Assembly: GCA_934402055.1 (NCBI GenBank)
Contig: CAKRTC010000007.1
Span: forward strand, 5,304 to 69,303
Source of the DNA: an uncultured Lachnospiraceae bacterium
Lineage (GTDB): Bacteria > Bacillota > Clostridia > Lachnospirales > Lachnospiraceae
Length of the DNA stretch: 64,000 nucleotides
Reading direction: 5' to 3'
Shown here one piece after another: positions 42,639 through 50,048 of this stretch; within the stretch, counting starts at the first letter, position 1; every line of letters starts with the position of its first letter. Made by a program: the position numbers and the translations under genes. Below the pieces are notes generated by a model. That model was not told the origin of the DNA. It did no database searches and was given only the letters and a program-made list of their open reading frames with translations.

Positions 42639-43034
42639 TTAATTAAACGGCAGCTCTTCGTCTGCTCCCTCTGGGATATTCATAAACCCGTCACTCTCCG
42701 GCAGCTGCTGCCCTCTCGCCTCTGCCTCTGCTTTGCTCTCTCCAAATCCTACGCTATTTGCCACAACCTCTGTGTAATATACCTTGCTGCCCGTGCGCTG
42801 GCTCTCGTAGCTGCCTGTTTTAATCTTACCAGTAACCTCTGCCCTGCTGCCTTTGCTTAACCATTTCTGCGCCCATTCCGCAGTACGTCCGAAACACTTA
42901 ATATTTATAAAATCTGTGTCTTTCCCGTCGTCTACCGCAAGCGTAAAGCGGGTAATAGCTGTGCTATTGTCCTGCCCGCCATATCTAAGCTCTGGCTCTC
43001 TTGTAAGCCGCCCTGTAAGTGATACGTTATTCAT
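42639..43034 (-). CDS. ssb: single-stranded DNA-binding protein
   Basis: A 131-aa OB-fold SSB (MNNVSLTGRLTREPELRY, FINIKCFGRTAEWAQKWL, KGSRAEVTGKIKTGSY) ending in an acidic tip (EELPFN), a variant of the DDIPF tail that contacts replication proteins. Fits a phage that makes much ssDNA during rolling-circle replication. Confidence 0.96.
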   Translation of the reverse strand: MNNVSLTGRLTREPELRYGGQDNSTAITRFTLAVDDGKDTDFINIKCFGRTAEWAQKWLSKGSRAEVTGKIKTGSYESQRTGSKVYYTEVVANSVGFGESKAEAEARGQQLPESDGFMNIPEGADEELPFN

Positions 43035-43122
43035 TCTCTCTGCCCCTCTCTTCCAGTTTGTCCAGTTTTGAAAATATAGCCAGCAATTCCAGTGCGATAA
43101 TTCCCAGTAAAATATTAGTCAT
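43027..43122 (-). CDS. 31-aa single-pass membrane peptide
   Basis: MTNILLGIIALELLAIF followed by a charged helix. Its stop overlaps the ssb start and its start overlaps the neighbouring gene's stop, with an AGGCGG site upstream. Too short to classify, but the coupling suggests it is translated. Confidence 0.45.
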   Translation of the reverse strand: MTNILLGIIALELLAIFSKLDKLEERGRENE

Positions 43123-43393
43123 TTTCTACCGCCTCGCTTTTTTCTCTCAATCCTGCTGCCATATTGCTAAACGCCGCTGCTACGTTCTCGCATAATGTCG
43201 CCAGTGCTGGCTTTATACTCTGCGCCCAACGGTTAATAGCTGCCGTCAATGTTTCTGCTGCTGTTGGCAAGGTTTTATTTATCTGTCTTGCCATTTTTCT
43301 TGCAAGCCTGCGCTGTTTTCGCTTGTCCAGCTCTAACGGCGGGTTTACTCCATGCTTTTTCTTATAGTTCTTTTTCCACTGTCTGTATTTCAC
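43115..43393 (-). CDS. 92-aa early protein, function unknown
   Basis: GTG start overlapping the 55-aa gene. Strongly basic N-terminal half (KYRQWKKNYKKKHG, KRKQRRLARKMARQ), then an alanine-rich amphipathic helix (residues 45-85). Possibly nucleic-acid binding; no family recognised. Confidence 0.65.
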   Translation of the reverse strand: MKYRQWKKNYKKKHGVNPPLELDKRKQRRLARKMARQINKTLPTAAETLTAAINRWAQSIKPALATLCENVAAAFSNMAAGLREKSEAVEND

Positions 43394-43557
43394 TGCTTAC
43401 GCCCCTTTCTCCATATCGTATACGGCAGCGCCCATACTGGCGCTGTTATTATCAACGCCAGTTTAGCTACGCATATCAGGCAATATACCGCCCCGTCTAC
43501 TACTGCCTTTCCCGTTTCTTCCAGCGCATCTACTACGCCGCCCATAAACTCAAACAT
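43390..43557 (-). CDS. 55-aa membrane protein
   Basis: Starts MFEFMGGVVDALEETG; one hydrophobic segment (about residues 24-46) and a basic tail. Overlaps the ParB-fusion stop and the next gene's start, so it is tightly coupled. Function unknown. Confidence 0.55.
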   Translation of the reverse strand: MFEFMGGVVDALEETGKAVVDGAVYCLICVAKLALIITAPVWALPYTIWRKGRKQ

Positions 43558-44818
43558 TTACCGCCCCGCTTTCTGTGTCCGTTTCGGACACCTTACCCGT
43601 ATAGTCTGTTACTCTGATACCCAGAATACAGTAGCCCTCTGTAAGCCCTGTATAATCTTCCAGCATATAAATAATATCTGCATCAATCGTGCGCCCTGTT
43701 TGCTTACCTTCCTTAAATTCCAGCATTTTAAGGCTGTCGCCCTGTTTATAGCCTCTGTCATTCTTCCGCAGCTCAAAGCCTTTTTTCCCGCTTACTACGT
43801 CCTCGTAATAAGATGCCGCTATTTTTATCTCATGCTGCTTATGCTCTGTGTTTCCCTCGCTTGGCAGATGCTCCATTTTTTCTGCGTCTGCCCGCTCCTG
43901 CAATTTCTTCTTTGTCTGGCGGTCTATAGCGTCCTGCTCTTCGCTGTACCGCTGTTCGTCCGTCTTTTCAGCCTCTGCCTTGTTTATGTACTGGTCGCAT
44001 TTCTGGCACGTTCCCGTTTTTACGTTGCAGTCCTTGTATTTCTGGCAGGAATAGCACAAAGACGTTATGCTTTCTGGGTGCGGTGTTTCGTAATCGTCCC
44101 CTGCCTTTTTCTCTGCTACCTTTTCCGCTATTTCCTTTGCCCTCACATTTTTGCCCGCTGCTGCTTTTTCCGCTATTTCTTTCTGCTCGTCCTCGTCCAG
44201 CTTTGCTGCCTCGTATGCAGCAGTGATACCTAAATTGCCCTCTTTCAGCTGCTCTTTAATCTCCGGCGTTGCGTTGTTGTTGATTGCGTCCATTCTGGCT
44301 ACGTTTGTGCTGCTTTCGTTTATCATAGCCGCCACTAAATCACGCATTTTGCCTTGTATCTCTAAGCCGTCCTCTTCCTTAGCTCTGATAAGCGCCGCTT
44401 TTGTACGTTCTACTAATCTGGTTTTTTCATAGGCTGTAAGCTCCTGCGTAAATCCGTTGCCAGCCAATAAGCGCAGCTCATACATTGCCTCGCTCATATC
44501 CATAAAGCGGTAAAGCACTTTCTCATACTCCTTATGCCCCCGCTCTAAGTTCAAAATATTTGCCGCATTACGTCTGTGTCCGTCGATTATACGGTATTCC
44601 CCGTTTACTCTCGCCAATACTGTAGGCTGTTCCTGTCCTACGTGTAAAAAGCTGTCTGCCAGCTCTTCTATGTTCTCTAATTTCTGGTGTGTATTCTCCT
44701 GCGCTGCCTTTACCTCATAAGGGCTTAAATAAATCTCTTTGTATCCGTCCGTCTGTGCCTGCTGCCCTGCTGCTTTCGTCTTTGCGTTCAGAATGTCGTT
44801 AATACCAAACTTTGCCAT
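43550..44818 (-). CDS. ParB-like protein fused to a zinc cluster and a DUF3850 domain
   Basis: 422 aa. Residues 25-115 form a ParB/Srx-type N-terminal domain (RIIDGHRRNAANIL); 120-220 a helix-turn-helix region as in ParB (TQELTAYEKTRLVERTKAA); 255-285 a CxxC...CxxC cluster (CYSCQKYKDCNVKTGTCQKC); and 328-405 a DUF3850 (ASCH-like, RNA-binding) domain (ELRKNDRGYKQGDSLKMLEF). Encoded two genes downstream of parA. It may act in partition or in gene regulation; the DUF3850 fusion is not part of chromosomal ParB. Confidence 0.85.
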   Translation of the reverse strand: MAKFGINDILNAKTKAAGQQAQTDGYKEIYLSPYEVKAAQENTHQKLENIEELADSFLHVGQEQPTVLARVNGEYRIIDGHRRNAANILNLERGHKEYEKVLYRFMDMSEAMYELRLLAGNGFTQELTAYEKTRLVERTKAALIRAKEEDGLEIQGKMRDLVAAMINESSTNVARMDAINNNATPEIKEQLKEGNLGITAAYEAAKLDEDEQKEIAEKAAAGKNVRAKEIAEKVAEKKAGDDYETPHPESITSLCYSCQKYKDCNVKTGTCQKCDQYINKAEAEKTDEQRYSEEQDAIDRQTKKKLQERADAEKMEHLPSEGNTEHKQHEIKIAASYYEDVVSGKKGFELRKNDRGYKQGDSLKMLEFKEGKQTGRTIDADIIYMLEDYTGLTEGYCILGIRVTDYTGKVSETDTESGAVNV

Positions 44819-44823
44819 ATTCT

Positions 44824-45021
44824 CTACCTCGCTTTCTCAATCCTTTGTTTTTTCTTACACTGTCCCATTACTCCGTTGCACATTTCGCACGTTCTCCAAT
44901 GCTCGCAAGCGTCGCTTTTCGGGCATTTCTTCCCTGCAAATTTGCTGCCCCAGTTCCAGCACTCCGTACCGCCAGTCCTGCGGCAATGCCAGTAAACGCA
45001 TAATCTCTCTTTATGTGCCAC
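44824..45021 (-). CDS. cysteine-rich 65-aa protein
   Basis: GTG start at 45021 right after the parA stop, with a GCGAGG site. Eight cysteines in CVYWHC...CPKSDACEHWRTCEMC suggest a zinc-binding module. Lies between parA and the parB fusion. Function unknown. Confidence 0.65.
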   Translation of the reverse strand: MAHKERLCVYWHCRRTGGTECWNWGSKFAGKKCPKSDACEHWRTCEMCNGVMGQCKKKQRIEKAR

Positions 45022-45026
45022 GCTTG

Positions 45027-45815
45027 CTACCTCGCTTTCCCTGTATACGCTGTTACAAATTTCTTGTACCCCTGCGCCGCTCCGCAGCATGGGCTATACT
45101 CATAAATCGGCTTACGCATGAAAGTATTTTCTGCTACTTTCTTGGAATACCGAATAATACCCAAAATATTAAAATCTGTCTTTTGTTCCAGCCACTCTAC
45201 GCCTGCTGCCTCGCCGTCTGTGTTCTGGTATGACGTAATCAGCACGCCTGCCAGCTTTAATGCTGGGTTAAATACCTTTGCGTCCTCTATCTGCTCTGTC
45301 ACAATGTCCAGCCCCTCTAAAGCGTCCTCGTCCACCTTTACGGGTACTATTACCTCGTCCGTGATTGCCAGCGCATTTACAACATTAAGCCCAATATCCG
45401 GCGGGTTATCAATGATGCAGTAATCATACTTGCCGTATATGGTGCAATCTCCGTAATACTGCATCTTTGCATATACCAGCGCTTTATATCTCTCTATCTG
45501 GTTTTCGCTGTCCTCTTTGGTTAAATTCCATGTAGCCCCAAAAAGTGACATATTCGCCGTTACAATGTCGATACCCTCATACTCTGTATGCTGTATCAGC
45601 TCGTCTGCGTTTTCCCAGTCCCCAGCCAGTAGCCGTGTAACTGGTGCTACGTTCTCTGCATCATATCTGCTGTACGCCTTGCTTAAGTTTCCCTGCTTAT
45701 CGTTGTCAATCAGCAGCACCTTATAACCTCGCCTGTAAAGCTCATACGCCATGTTTGCCGCTGTAAAGGTCTTGGCTACGCCACCCTTTAAATTCAAAAT
45801 GCTTATTGTTTTCAT
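45027..45815 (-). CDS. parA: ParA/Soj-type ATPase
   Basis: A 262-aa Walker-type ATPase with the deviant Walker A KGGVAKTF (residues 11-18), LLIDNDKQGNLS and the Walker B YCIIDNPPDIG. ParA proteins segregate low-copy replicons together with ParB. With the ParB-like gene nearby this gives the prophage a plasmid-like partition module; no parS site was identified. Confidence 0.93.
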   Translation of the reverse strand: MKTISILNLKGGVAKTFTAANMAYELYRRGYKVLLIDNDKQGNLSKAYSRYDAENVAPVTRLLAGDWENADELIQHTEYEGIDIVTANMSLFGATWNLTKEDSENQIERYKALVYAKMQYYGDCTIYGKYDYCIIDNPPDIGLNVVNALAITDEVIVPVKVDEDALEGLDIVTEQIEDAKVFNPALKLAGVLITSYQNTDGEAAGVEWLEQKTDFNILGIIRYSKKVAENTFMRKPIYEYSPCCGAAQGYKKFVTAYTGKAR

Positions 45816-45843
45816 TCTTTGCCTCTCTTTCCTGCGTTCGCCT

Positions 45844-46254
45844 CTAACGCATGGTTACTGTTTCCTGTTCTTTTGTAAGCTCGTCTGAATGTAATAAATA
45901 CTGCTCTATCAGCTGCGCTGCTGGCTGCCAGCCGTAGCAGACGGCGGTATAATAGCCCTGCTGCCGCAGATACTCTAACCACTCTTTTTGTTTCTTGGTC
46001 GTCGTGTTCTCGCCTGCCTTAAGCTCTATGTAAAGCCCATGATACCCAGCCCTTGCAGCTGGTAGCATAATGTCTGGCACGCCAGCCTTTACGCCCTGCC
46101 TCTTAAGCACCGCTGCTGTTGCTTTATCACGTTTGCCGCCGTTTGGCACATGATACATATATTGCAGTTCCGGCATAAGCCCTGTTCTGTATGCAGCCCA
46201 GCTAAATAATGCCTCTTGATGCCCGCTTTCGTCGTCCAGTCTAAAGTTTCTCAT
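45844..46254 (-). CDS. VRR-NUC domain nuclease
   Basis: A 136-aa protein with the VRR-NUC pattern: HVPNGGKRD near residue 40, GVKAGVPDIML and LYIELKAGENTTTKKQKEWL carrying the catalytic D...ExK. Standalone VRR-NUC proteins are common in phages, acting as Holliday-junction-type nucleases. Overlaps the upstream gene by 14 bp. Confidence 0.9.
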   Translation of the reverse strand: MRNFRLDDESGHQEALFSWAAYRTGLMPELQYMYHVPNGGKRDKATAAVLKRQGVKAGVPDIMLPAARAGYHGLYIELKAGENTTTKKQKEWLEYLRQQGYYTAVCYGWQPAAQLIEQYLLHSDELTKEQETVTMR

Positions 46255-46486
46255 TTTCTCGCCTCGCTCTCTGCTTAAATTCTACATACTGGCAAATTCT
46301 AAAAAGCAGCCCGTCCTTATGCGGCTTGCTGTTCTCTATCGCCAAAAGCGTTATTGTTTCCTCGCTTTGTAGTCCTGCATTTCCCAGTACGTCCCAGCGG
46401 CATATATCGTAGTATCTGCACCGTAGGCAGCAGCGCTTACAGTCCTTGCCTTTCTGGAATAACCAGTATTTAATTTTTTCTATCAT
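46241..46486 (-). CDS. 81-aa cysteine-containing early protein
   Basis: Started at ATG 46486 (MIEKIKYWLFQKGKDC), overlapping the stop of the 57-aa membrane gene. CKRCCLRCRYYDIC suggests a metal site. The frame is open upstream for 31 codons but those overlap the membrane gene. Function unknown. Confidence 0.6.
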   Translation of the reverse strand: MIEKIKYWLFQKGKDCKRCCLRCRYYDICRWDVLGNAGLQSEETITLLAIENSKPHKDGLLFRICQYVEFKQRARRENEKL

Positions 46487-46643
46487 GTTTTCTGCCCTTT
46501 CTGCTGCCGTTGTCTTTCCAGCTCTCCTGCTGCTCAAAAATAGCCGCTGCAATTCTAAACGCCAGATATGCTGCCACAATCAGTGCCAGCAGTCCGGCTA
46601 TTATCAACACTGCTGCAATGGCAACGCCCTTGATTATCTGCAT
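46470..46643 (-). CDS. 57-aa membrane protein
   Basis: Starts MQIIKGVAIAAVLIIAGL; a single hydrophobic helix (residues 6-32) and a charged tail. ATG lies 1 bp past the rep stop, with a G-rich (GGGGGG) site inside rep, so it is coupled to rep. Function unknown. Confidence 0.6.
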   Translation of the reverse strand: MQIIKGVAIAAVLIIAGLLALIVAAYLAFRIAAAIFEQQESWKDNGSRKGRKHDRKN

Positions 46644-46644
46644 T

Positions 46645-47412
46645 TCAACCCCCCCTATCTGTTATTTTTACTAATGTGTATCTTAAATACCCGTAGCCGT
46701 AATACTCTGGACTGTGTACCCCCATGCTTACGCTGTTCTTGTCCACGTAATAGCCCTTTATTGCTTTTGGCTCTTTCTTGAAATACTCACGGTCTGAAAT
46801 TATGTGGTACTCTGGTTCTGGTCTTACTAAATTCTTGCTGCAATTCCAGCGCTTGCCCTGTAATGCTCCGTCAGTACCCTTTTTGTGCGTTCCTGTGTAC
46901 TTGATTAAATAACTTGCCAGCTCTGCATAGTTGCCGCTATCGTCCAGTGGGAATACCTTAACCCTGTTATGCCCCTCGTATGCCTTATACCAGCAGCGTT
47001 GTAAAATCTCTGTATCAATTTTATTTACTACAAGGTGGTGATGCCTCGCACCTTTCTTGCCTATCTCCATAACGTGTATGTATTTGAACTCTAACCCTGC
47101 TTTTCTGTACTCCTTTCTGCACTCCCTCAAAAATACGTCTATGTCCTGCCGCATCTGCTCCGGCGTTCTGTCCGGCTCTCCTTTCCTGCGGATATAGTCA
47201 AGCACTAAATGGTAGTCCCCATAGCCATAGTTTGCATTTATGAGTATCCTTAACTTTCTCTCTGCCTGTCTGGTGTTTACTTTCTCCTGCTCTTCTTTTG
47301 TTGGCTTTACTTTATCCCCTCTGCTGATACCTTTCTTTTTGTACCTGCTGGTAAAGTACCTCTCTATCTCTATCGTATTTCCCGCTTTTGTTACCCTCTC
47401 TACGTATGGCAT
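46645..47412 (-). CDS. rep: HUH-type replication initiator (rolling-circle Rep)
   Basis: 255 aa from ATG 47412 (AGAGGTAG site; starts MPYVERVTKAGN). An HxH metal motif (ARHHHLVV, about residues 122-129) is followed by a tyrosine/lysine motif (YAELASYLIKYTG, about 162-174), the order and spacing of HUH relaxase/Rep enzymes of the phage G2P-like rolling-circle group. These nick an origin through a tyrosine to start replication. No DnaB-, DnaC- or primase-like replication gene is seen in the prophage, so this is the likely initiator. Which tyrosine is catalytic is not settled by eye. Confidence 0.82.
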   Translation of the reverse strand: MPYVERVTKAGNTIEIERYFTSRYKKKGISRGDKVKPTKEEQEKVNTRQAERKLRILINANYGYGDYHLVLDYIRRKGEPDRTPEQMRQDIDVFLRECRKEYRKAGLEFKYIHVMEIGKKGARHHHLVVNKIDTEILQRCWYKAYEGHNRVKVFPLDDSGNYAELASYLIKYTGTHKKGTDGALQGKRWNCSKNLVRPEPEYHIISDREYFKKEPKAIKGYYVDKNSVSMGVHSPEYYGYGYLRYTLVKITDRGG

Positions 47413-47445
47413 ATATCTACCTCTCTGTCGGTTCGTTAATACTTT

Positions 47446-47477
47446 TATCAAGTGTTAAAACGGGCTGCCTGCCCGTT
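47446..47477 (-). other. candidate double-strand origin (CTTGATA and hairpin)
   Basis: On the minus strand a perfect hairpin AACGGGC-AGGCA-GCCCGTT (47459-47477) is followed six bases later by CTTGATA (47446-47452), then A/T-rich sequence. CTTG/ATA is the nick core of phiX174 and pC194/pUB110-type rolling-circle origins. The location, 34 bp before the rep start, fits a plasmid-type origin. The hairpin also has a TTTTAACACTT tail and could double as an attenuator. Confidence 0.5.
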
Positions 47478-47484
47478 AAATTTC

Positions 47485-47513
47485 TTGACTTTGCGCCATA
47501 CATAGCTTATAAT
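47485..47513 (+). promoter_or_regulatory. plus-strand promoter for a phage small RNA
   Basis: TTGACT, 17-bp spacer, TATAAT. It points away from rep, against all phage genes, and leads to an intrinsic terminator 60-70 bp downstream. Confidence 0.8.
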
Positions 47514-47519
47514 TTTTAT

Positions 47520-47584
47520 AGTATTTCAAAGCTGTATAGCTTAGCGCCTATGGTGTTTCCCCACCGTAGGCGCTTTTATTTTTT
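47520..47584 (+). ncRNA. candidate antisense small RNA upstream of rep
   Basis: From a start near 47520, about 65 nt with no open frame: a small AAGCT-GTAT-AGCTT hairpin, then AGCGCCTATGGTG-TTTCCC-CACCGTAGGCGCT (13-bp stem, one wobble) and TTTATTTTTT. It is complementary to the leader between the 47584 gene and rep, the position of the countertranscribed RNA that controls Rep in rolling-circle plasmids. No plus-strand protein gene needs this promoter or terminator. Confidence 0.7.
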
Positions 47585-48090
47585 CATGTTTCCTGCCGCT
47601 CTCTTATGCGGCTTAAGGCATACTCATAAGCCCGTCTGTACGGCTCTCTGCAATCGTAGCCCGTGCAGCTGTATAATTTGCTGCCCTTGCAAAATTCGCA
47701 GCTATGCAGCTTTGCGTAATCACTCGCCGCCCTCTCCTGTCGCTTTTCCTCATATTCCAGATGCCGTTTAATCTGATTTGCATCTATAACCGCAATTCCC
47801 AGCATATTTGCTGTATGTATTTCTCTGTCCATTCCCTCTGTTATGCCGTATTTCACACCAGCAATAACAAAATCGCAGCCTTTCAGCAGCGCAAGCCCCG
47901 CAGCCATGCCCCTTGCCCGCTCTTCCGGCTTTTTATCGTCCATGCACTGCGTCATATATAAATGCGGCGTAATGGGTGCTAAGCCCGCCTCTAACGCCTG
48001 CCGTGTCAACTGCTGCGCATAATCTATGTTTCTATCCAGCTCTGCGCCGTCTTTCGCCCTGTATGGGCTGCATATATAAACCTTTCTCAT
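47584..48090 (-). CDS. DUF4406/DUF7768-like nucleoside 2-deoxyribosyltransferase-fold protein
   Basis: 168 aa. KVYICSPYRAKDG at the start, TPHLYMTQCMDD, and CDFVIAGVKYGITEGMDREI resemble the nucleoside deoxyribosyltransferase-like fold of phage DUF4406/DUF7768 proteins. The C-terminal third contains CEFCKGSKLYSC. Role in the phage is unknown; nucleotide salvage is possible. Overlaps the next gene by ATGA. Confidence 0.8.
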   Translation of the reverse strand: MRKVYICSPYRAKDGAELDRNIDYAQQLTRQALEAGLAPITPHLYMTQCMDDKKPEERARGMAAGLALLKGCDFVIAGVKYGITEGMDREIHTANMLGIAVIDANQIKRHLEYEEKRQERAASDYAKLHSCEFCKGSKLYSCTGYDCREPYRRAYEYALSRIRERQET

Positions 48091-48407
48091 GCCTTTTTAC
48101 CCGCTTTCTGTTGTGCCTCTGCCCGTGCCTGTTCATTTCCTGCCAGATATGCTGCTAAGCACATCAGCTCGTCTGCTCCCTTTTGGTCTATAAAATTACA
48201 ATCAATGCAGCATTTACAGTACCCCGTAATCTGTAAATATCTGTCGTATACTTCCTGTGGTGTCTGGCACTGCTTTAAGCTGTCCACCATGCCTGTAAGC
48301 TGCTGTATTGCCTTTATGCCTGCCTCGCCGCCCTTTCCGTGTATCCCTACTGTAATCTGCCGCATTTTTGTTGCGCCGTCTGCTCCTAAAATTGTTTTAC
48401 TCTTCAT
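48087..48407 (-). CDS. 106-aa early protein, function unknown
   Basis: Mixed helical protein with CKCCIDC near residue 68. Overlaps both neighbours by 4 and 11 bp. No family recognised. Confidence 0.65.
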   Translation of the reverse strand: MKSKTILGADGATKMRQITVGIHGKGGEAGIKAIQQLTGMVDSLKQCQTPQEVYDRYLQITGYCKCCIDCNFIDQKGADELMCLAAYLAGNEQARAEAQQKAGKKA

Positions 48408-48651
48408 TCTGTGCCTCGCTTTCTTCCTTAAACCCAGCCAACAGCATAGTCATTGCATCTATCGCTGTATTAAAATGTTTTCCCAGCTCTGCTGCGTCAA
48501 TAAGCCCCTGCTTTGTGTTTCTTCCGTTCCCTTTCATTACTTGCGTTTGCAAAATAGGTTTTAACTGGCTAAGCCCAGCTATGCTGTTCTCTAACTCTTC
48601 CTCACTCACGCAGATTTTTACATAGCCCTTGCCGATATGTTCAACACTCAT
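48397..48651 (-). CDS. 84-aa early protein, function unknown
   Basis: Acidic helical protein (CVSEEELENSIAGLSQL) overlapping both neighbours by about 11 bp in a tightly packed operon. No family recognised. Confidence 0.65.
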   Translation of the reverse strand: MSVEHIGKGYVKICVSEEELENSIAGLSQLKPILQTQVMKGNGRNTKQGLIDAAELGKHFNTAIDAMTMLLAGFKEESEAQNEE

Positions 48652-49369
48652 TTTCTGCCTCTTCCTTTCTTCTAATCAGCCGTACCGATACCTCATAAGC
48701 TGTGCGCTGTTCTCTTTCTCCTGTGGCTGTATCAAGCACCTTTTCATACTGGCGGCTCTGATACCGTCCCAGCAGTTCTACAGTGTCGCCCTGCTGCCAC
48801 TGCGTCGCCTCGTCTGCCTGTTCCTGCCAGCAGATGCACGGTAAAAAGCAGCTGCCGCCTGTAAGCTCATTTCTTACCTTTACCGTAATATCAGTAATGC
48901 GCTTGCCTCTCGGTGTTTCTCTGTATGTTGGCTTATTCGCTATAACGCCTCTTACTGCTGCCTCGTCCTGCTCTACTGCCTTTTCCGATACCGCCACAAA
49001 ATCTGCCAGAATATATACCAGCAGTCTACCGCTTTGGAAGTCCTTAAGCGTCTGCACCTTACCTGTCAGTAAAAGCCTGCTGCCCTCTACAAATTCCTGC
49101 ATAACGTCAAATTCTATGCCGTTGCAAGCCCTGTATGGTACGTCCTCTGCAAATACTACCGTTACCTCGTCCGGCACGCCGCTTGGTCTTACCGTTTCCA
49201 GCTTTGCCATATAACCACAAAACGGCAGCCCGCATAGCTGCTTAATTTCCTTAATCTGTGTAAGCGTTCCTACCAGTCCCGCTGCATTTCCCTTGATACC
49301 GCCACCTGTAAGCTCGTCCATGATTGCAGTATCTAAATCCCGTAAAAAATCTGGCTTTTTCTTTGTCAT
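48641..49369 (-). CDS. OB-fold (SSB-like) protein
   Basis: 242 aa with two OB-like halves: GYMAKLETVR...GSRLLLTGKVQTLKDF (residues 50-115) and ITVKVRNELTGGSCFLPCICW...GDTVELLGRYQSRQYEK (150-215), which has the pattern of phage-encoded SSB/PriB-like proteins. A second ssDNA-binding protein besides the SSB at 42639. Precise function unknown. Confidence 0.75.
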   Translation of the reverse strand: MTKKKPDFLRDLDTAIMDELTGGGIKGNAAGLVGTLTQIKEIKQLCGLPFCGYMAKLETVRPSGVPDEVTVVFAEDVPYRACNGIEFDVMQEFVEGSRLLLTGKVQTLKDFQSGRLLVYILADFVAVSEKAVEQDEAAVRGVIANKPTYRETPRGKRITDITVKVRNELTGGSCFLPCICWQEQADEATQWQQGDTVELLGRYQSRQYEKVLDTATGEREQRTAYEVSVRLIRRKEEAENEC

Positions 49370-49389
49370 ACTTCCTGCCCTTTCCTTTC

Positions 49390-49689
49390 TTATATGTAAA
49401 TGGTGTAGTAAAGCGACATCTGCAAATCACTAAACTTATACTGTGCTGTCTGGTCTGGCTCTAATGGTTTCATAAGCCCCAGCTCTTTCCAGCGTCTGTG
49501 CGTTATCTCCGGCACTGCTCTAAACTTCTTTACCTCATGCCCGCTGTATTTTCGGTATTCCTCGCTTATCTCATGGTCTGCAAACGGTTTGAACGCTGCC
49601 AGATACCCTACGTAAACCTCTGCTTTTCCCTCGATAATGCGCAGGCGGTCTGAACTCTCCAGCGTGCCTATAAATTCCTTTACTGTCAC
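49390..49689 (-). CDS. 99-aa early protein, function unknown
   Basis: MTVKEFIGTLESSDRLRIIEGKAEVYVGYL start, acidic/beta first half. Twelve bases separate it from the upstream gene. No family recognised. Confidence 0.65.
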   Translation of the reverse strand: MTVKEFIGTLESSDRLRIIEGKAEVYVGYLAAFKPFADHEISEEYRKYSGHEVKKFRAVPEITHRRWKELGLMKPLEPDQTAQYKFSDLQMSLYYTIYI

Positions 49690-49701
49690 TGTCTGCCTCT
49701 C

Positions 49702-50043
49702 CTACTTCTCTGGCATTTCGTACAGCCTCGGTATTACTGCTGCAAACGGCTGTACGTCCATGCCGCCCCTTATTACGGCTGCACCGCCAGCCGTAAACAG
49801 ATAGCTTACGCACGCTTTCTGTATCTCGTCCAACACCTCTAAGCAGCGCTCTTTTGTGGCATACTCTCCAATTTCCTCTAAACACCCGTCACTTATGCAA
49901 ATTACGTGGCGCTTTTTGTCTGCCTCTGCGCCGCCTCTCTTTTTCTTTATGTCCTCATACTCTCCATACTCTACGCAGGCGTAATTACCGCCCAGTCTAT
50001 ACAGCTTTTCTTTATTCTGGCTGCGTATATATACCTCGCTCAT
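49702..50043 (-). CDS. 113-aa early protein, function unknown
   Basis: Residues 1-35 beta-rich and basic (VYIRSQNKEKLYRLGGNYACVE); residue 60 onward helical with VLDEIQKACVSYLF. Small spacing to both neighbours. No family recognised. Confidence 0.65.
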   Translation of the reverse strand: MSEVYIRSQNKEKLYRLGGNYACVEYGEYEDIKKKRGGAEADKKRHVICISDGCLEEIGEYATKERCLEVLDEIQKACVSYLFTAGGAAVIRGGMDVQPFAAVIPRLYEMPEK

Positions 50044-50048
50044 TGCCT

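Noticed and set aside
43352..44233. Plus-strand open frame of nearly 300 codons opposite the ParB fusion gene
   Set aside because: It has no ribosome site and is a hydrophobic, Cys/Phe/Leu-rich antisense translation of a Glu/Lys-rich gene.
47541..47584. The strong hairpin as a terminator for the minus-strand DUF4406-like gene
   Set aside because: The T tract is on the plus-strand side only; on the minus strand the stem is followed by non-T sequence, so it terminates plus-strand transcription.
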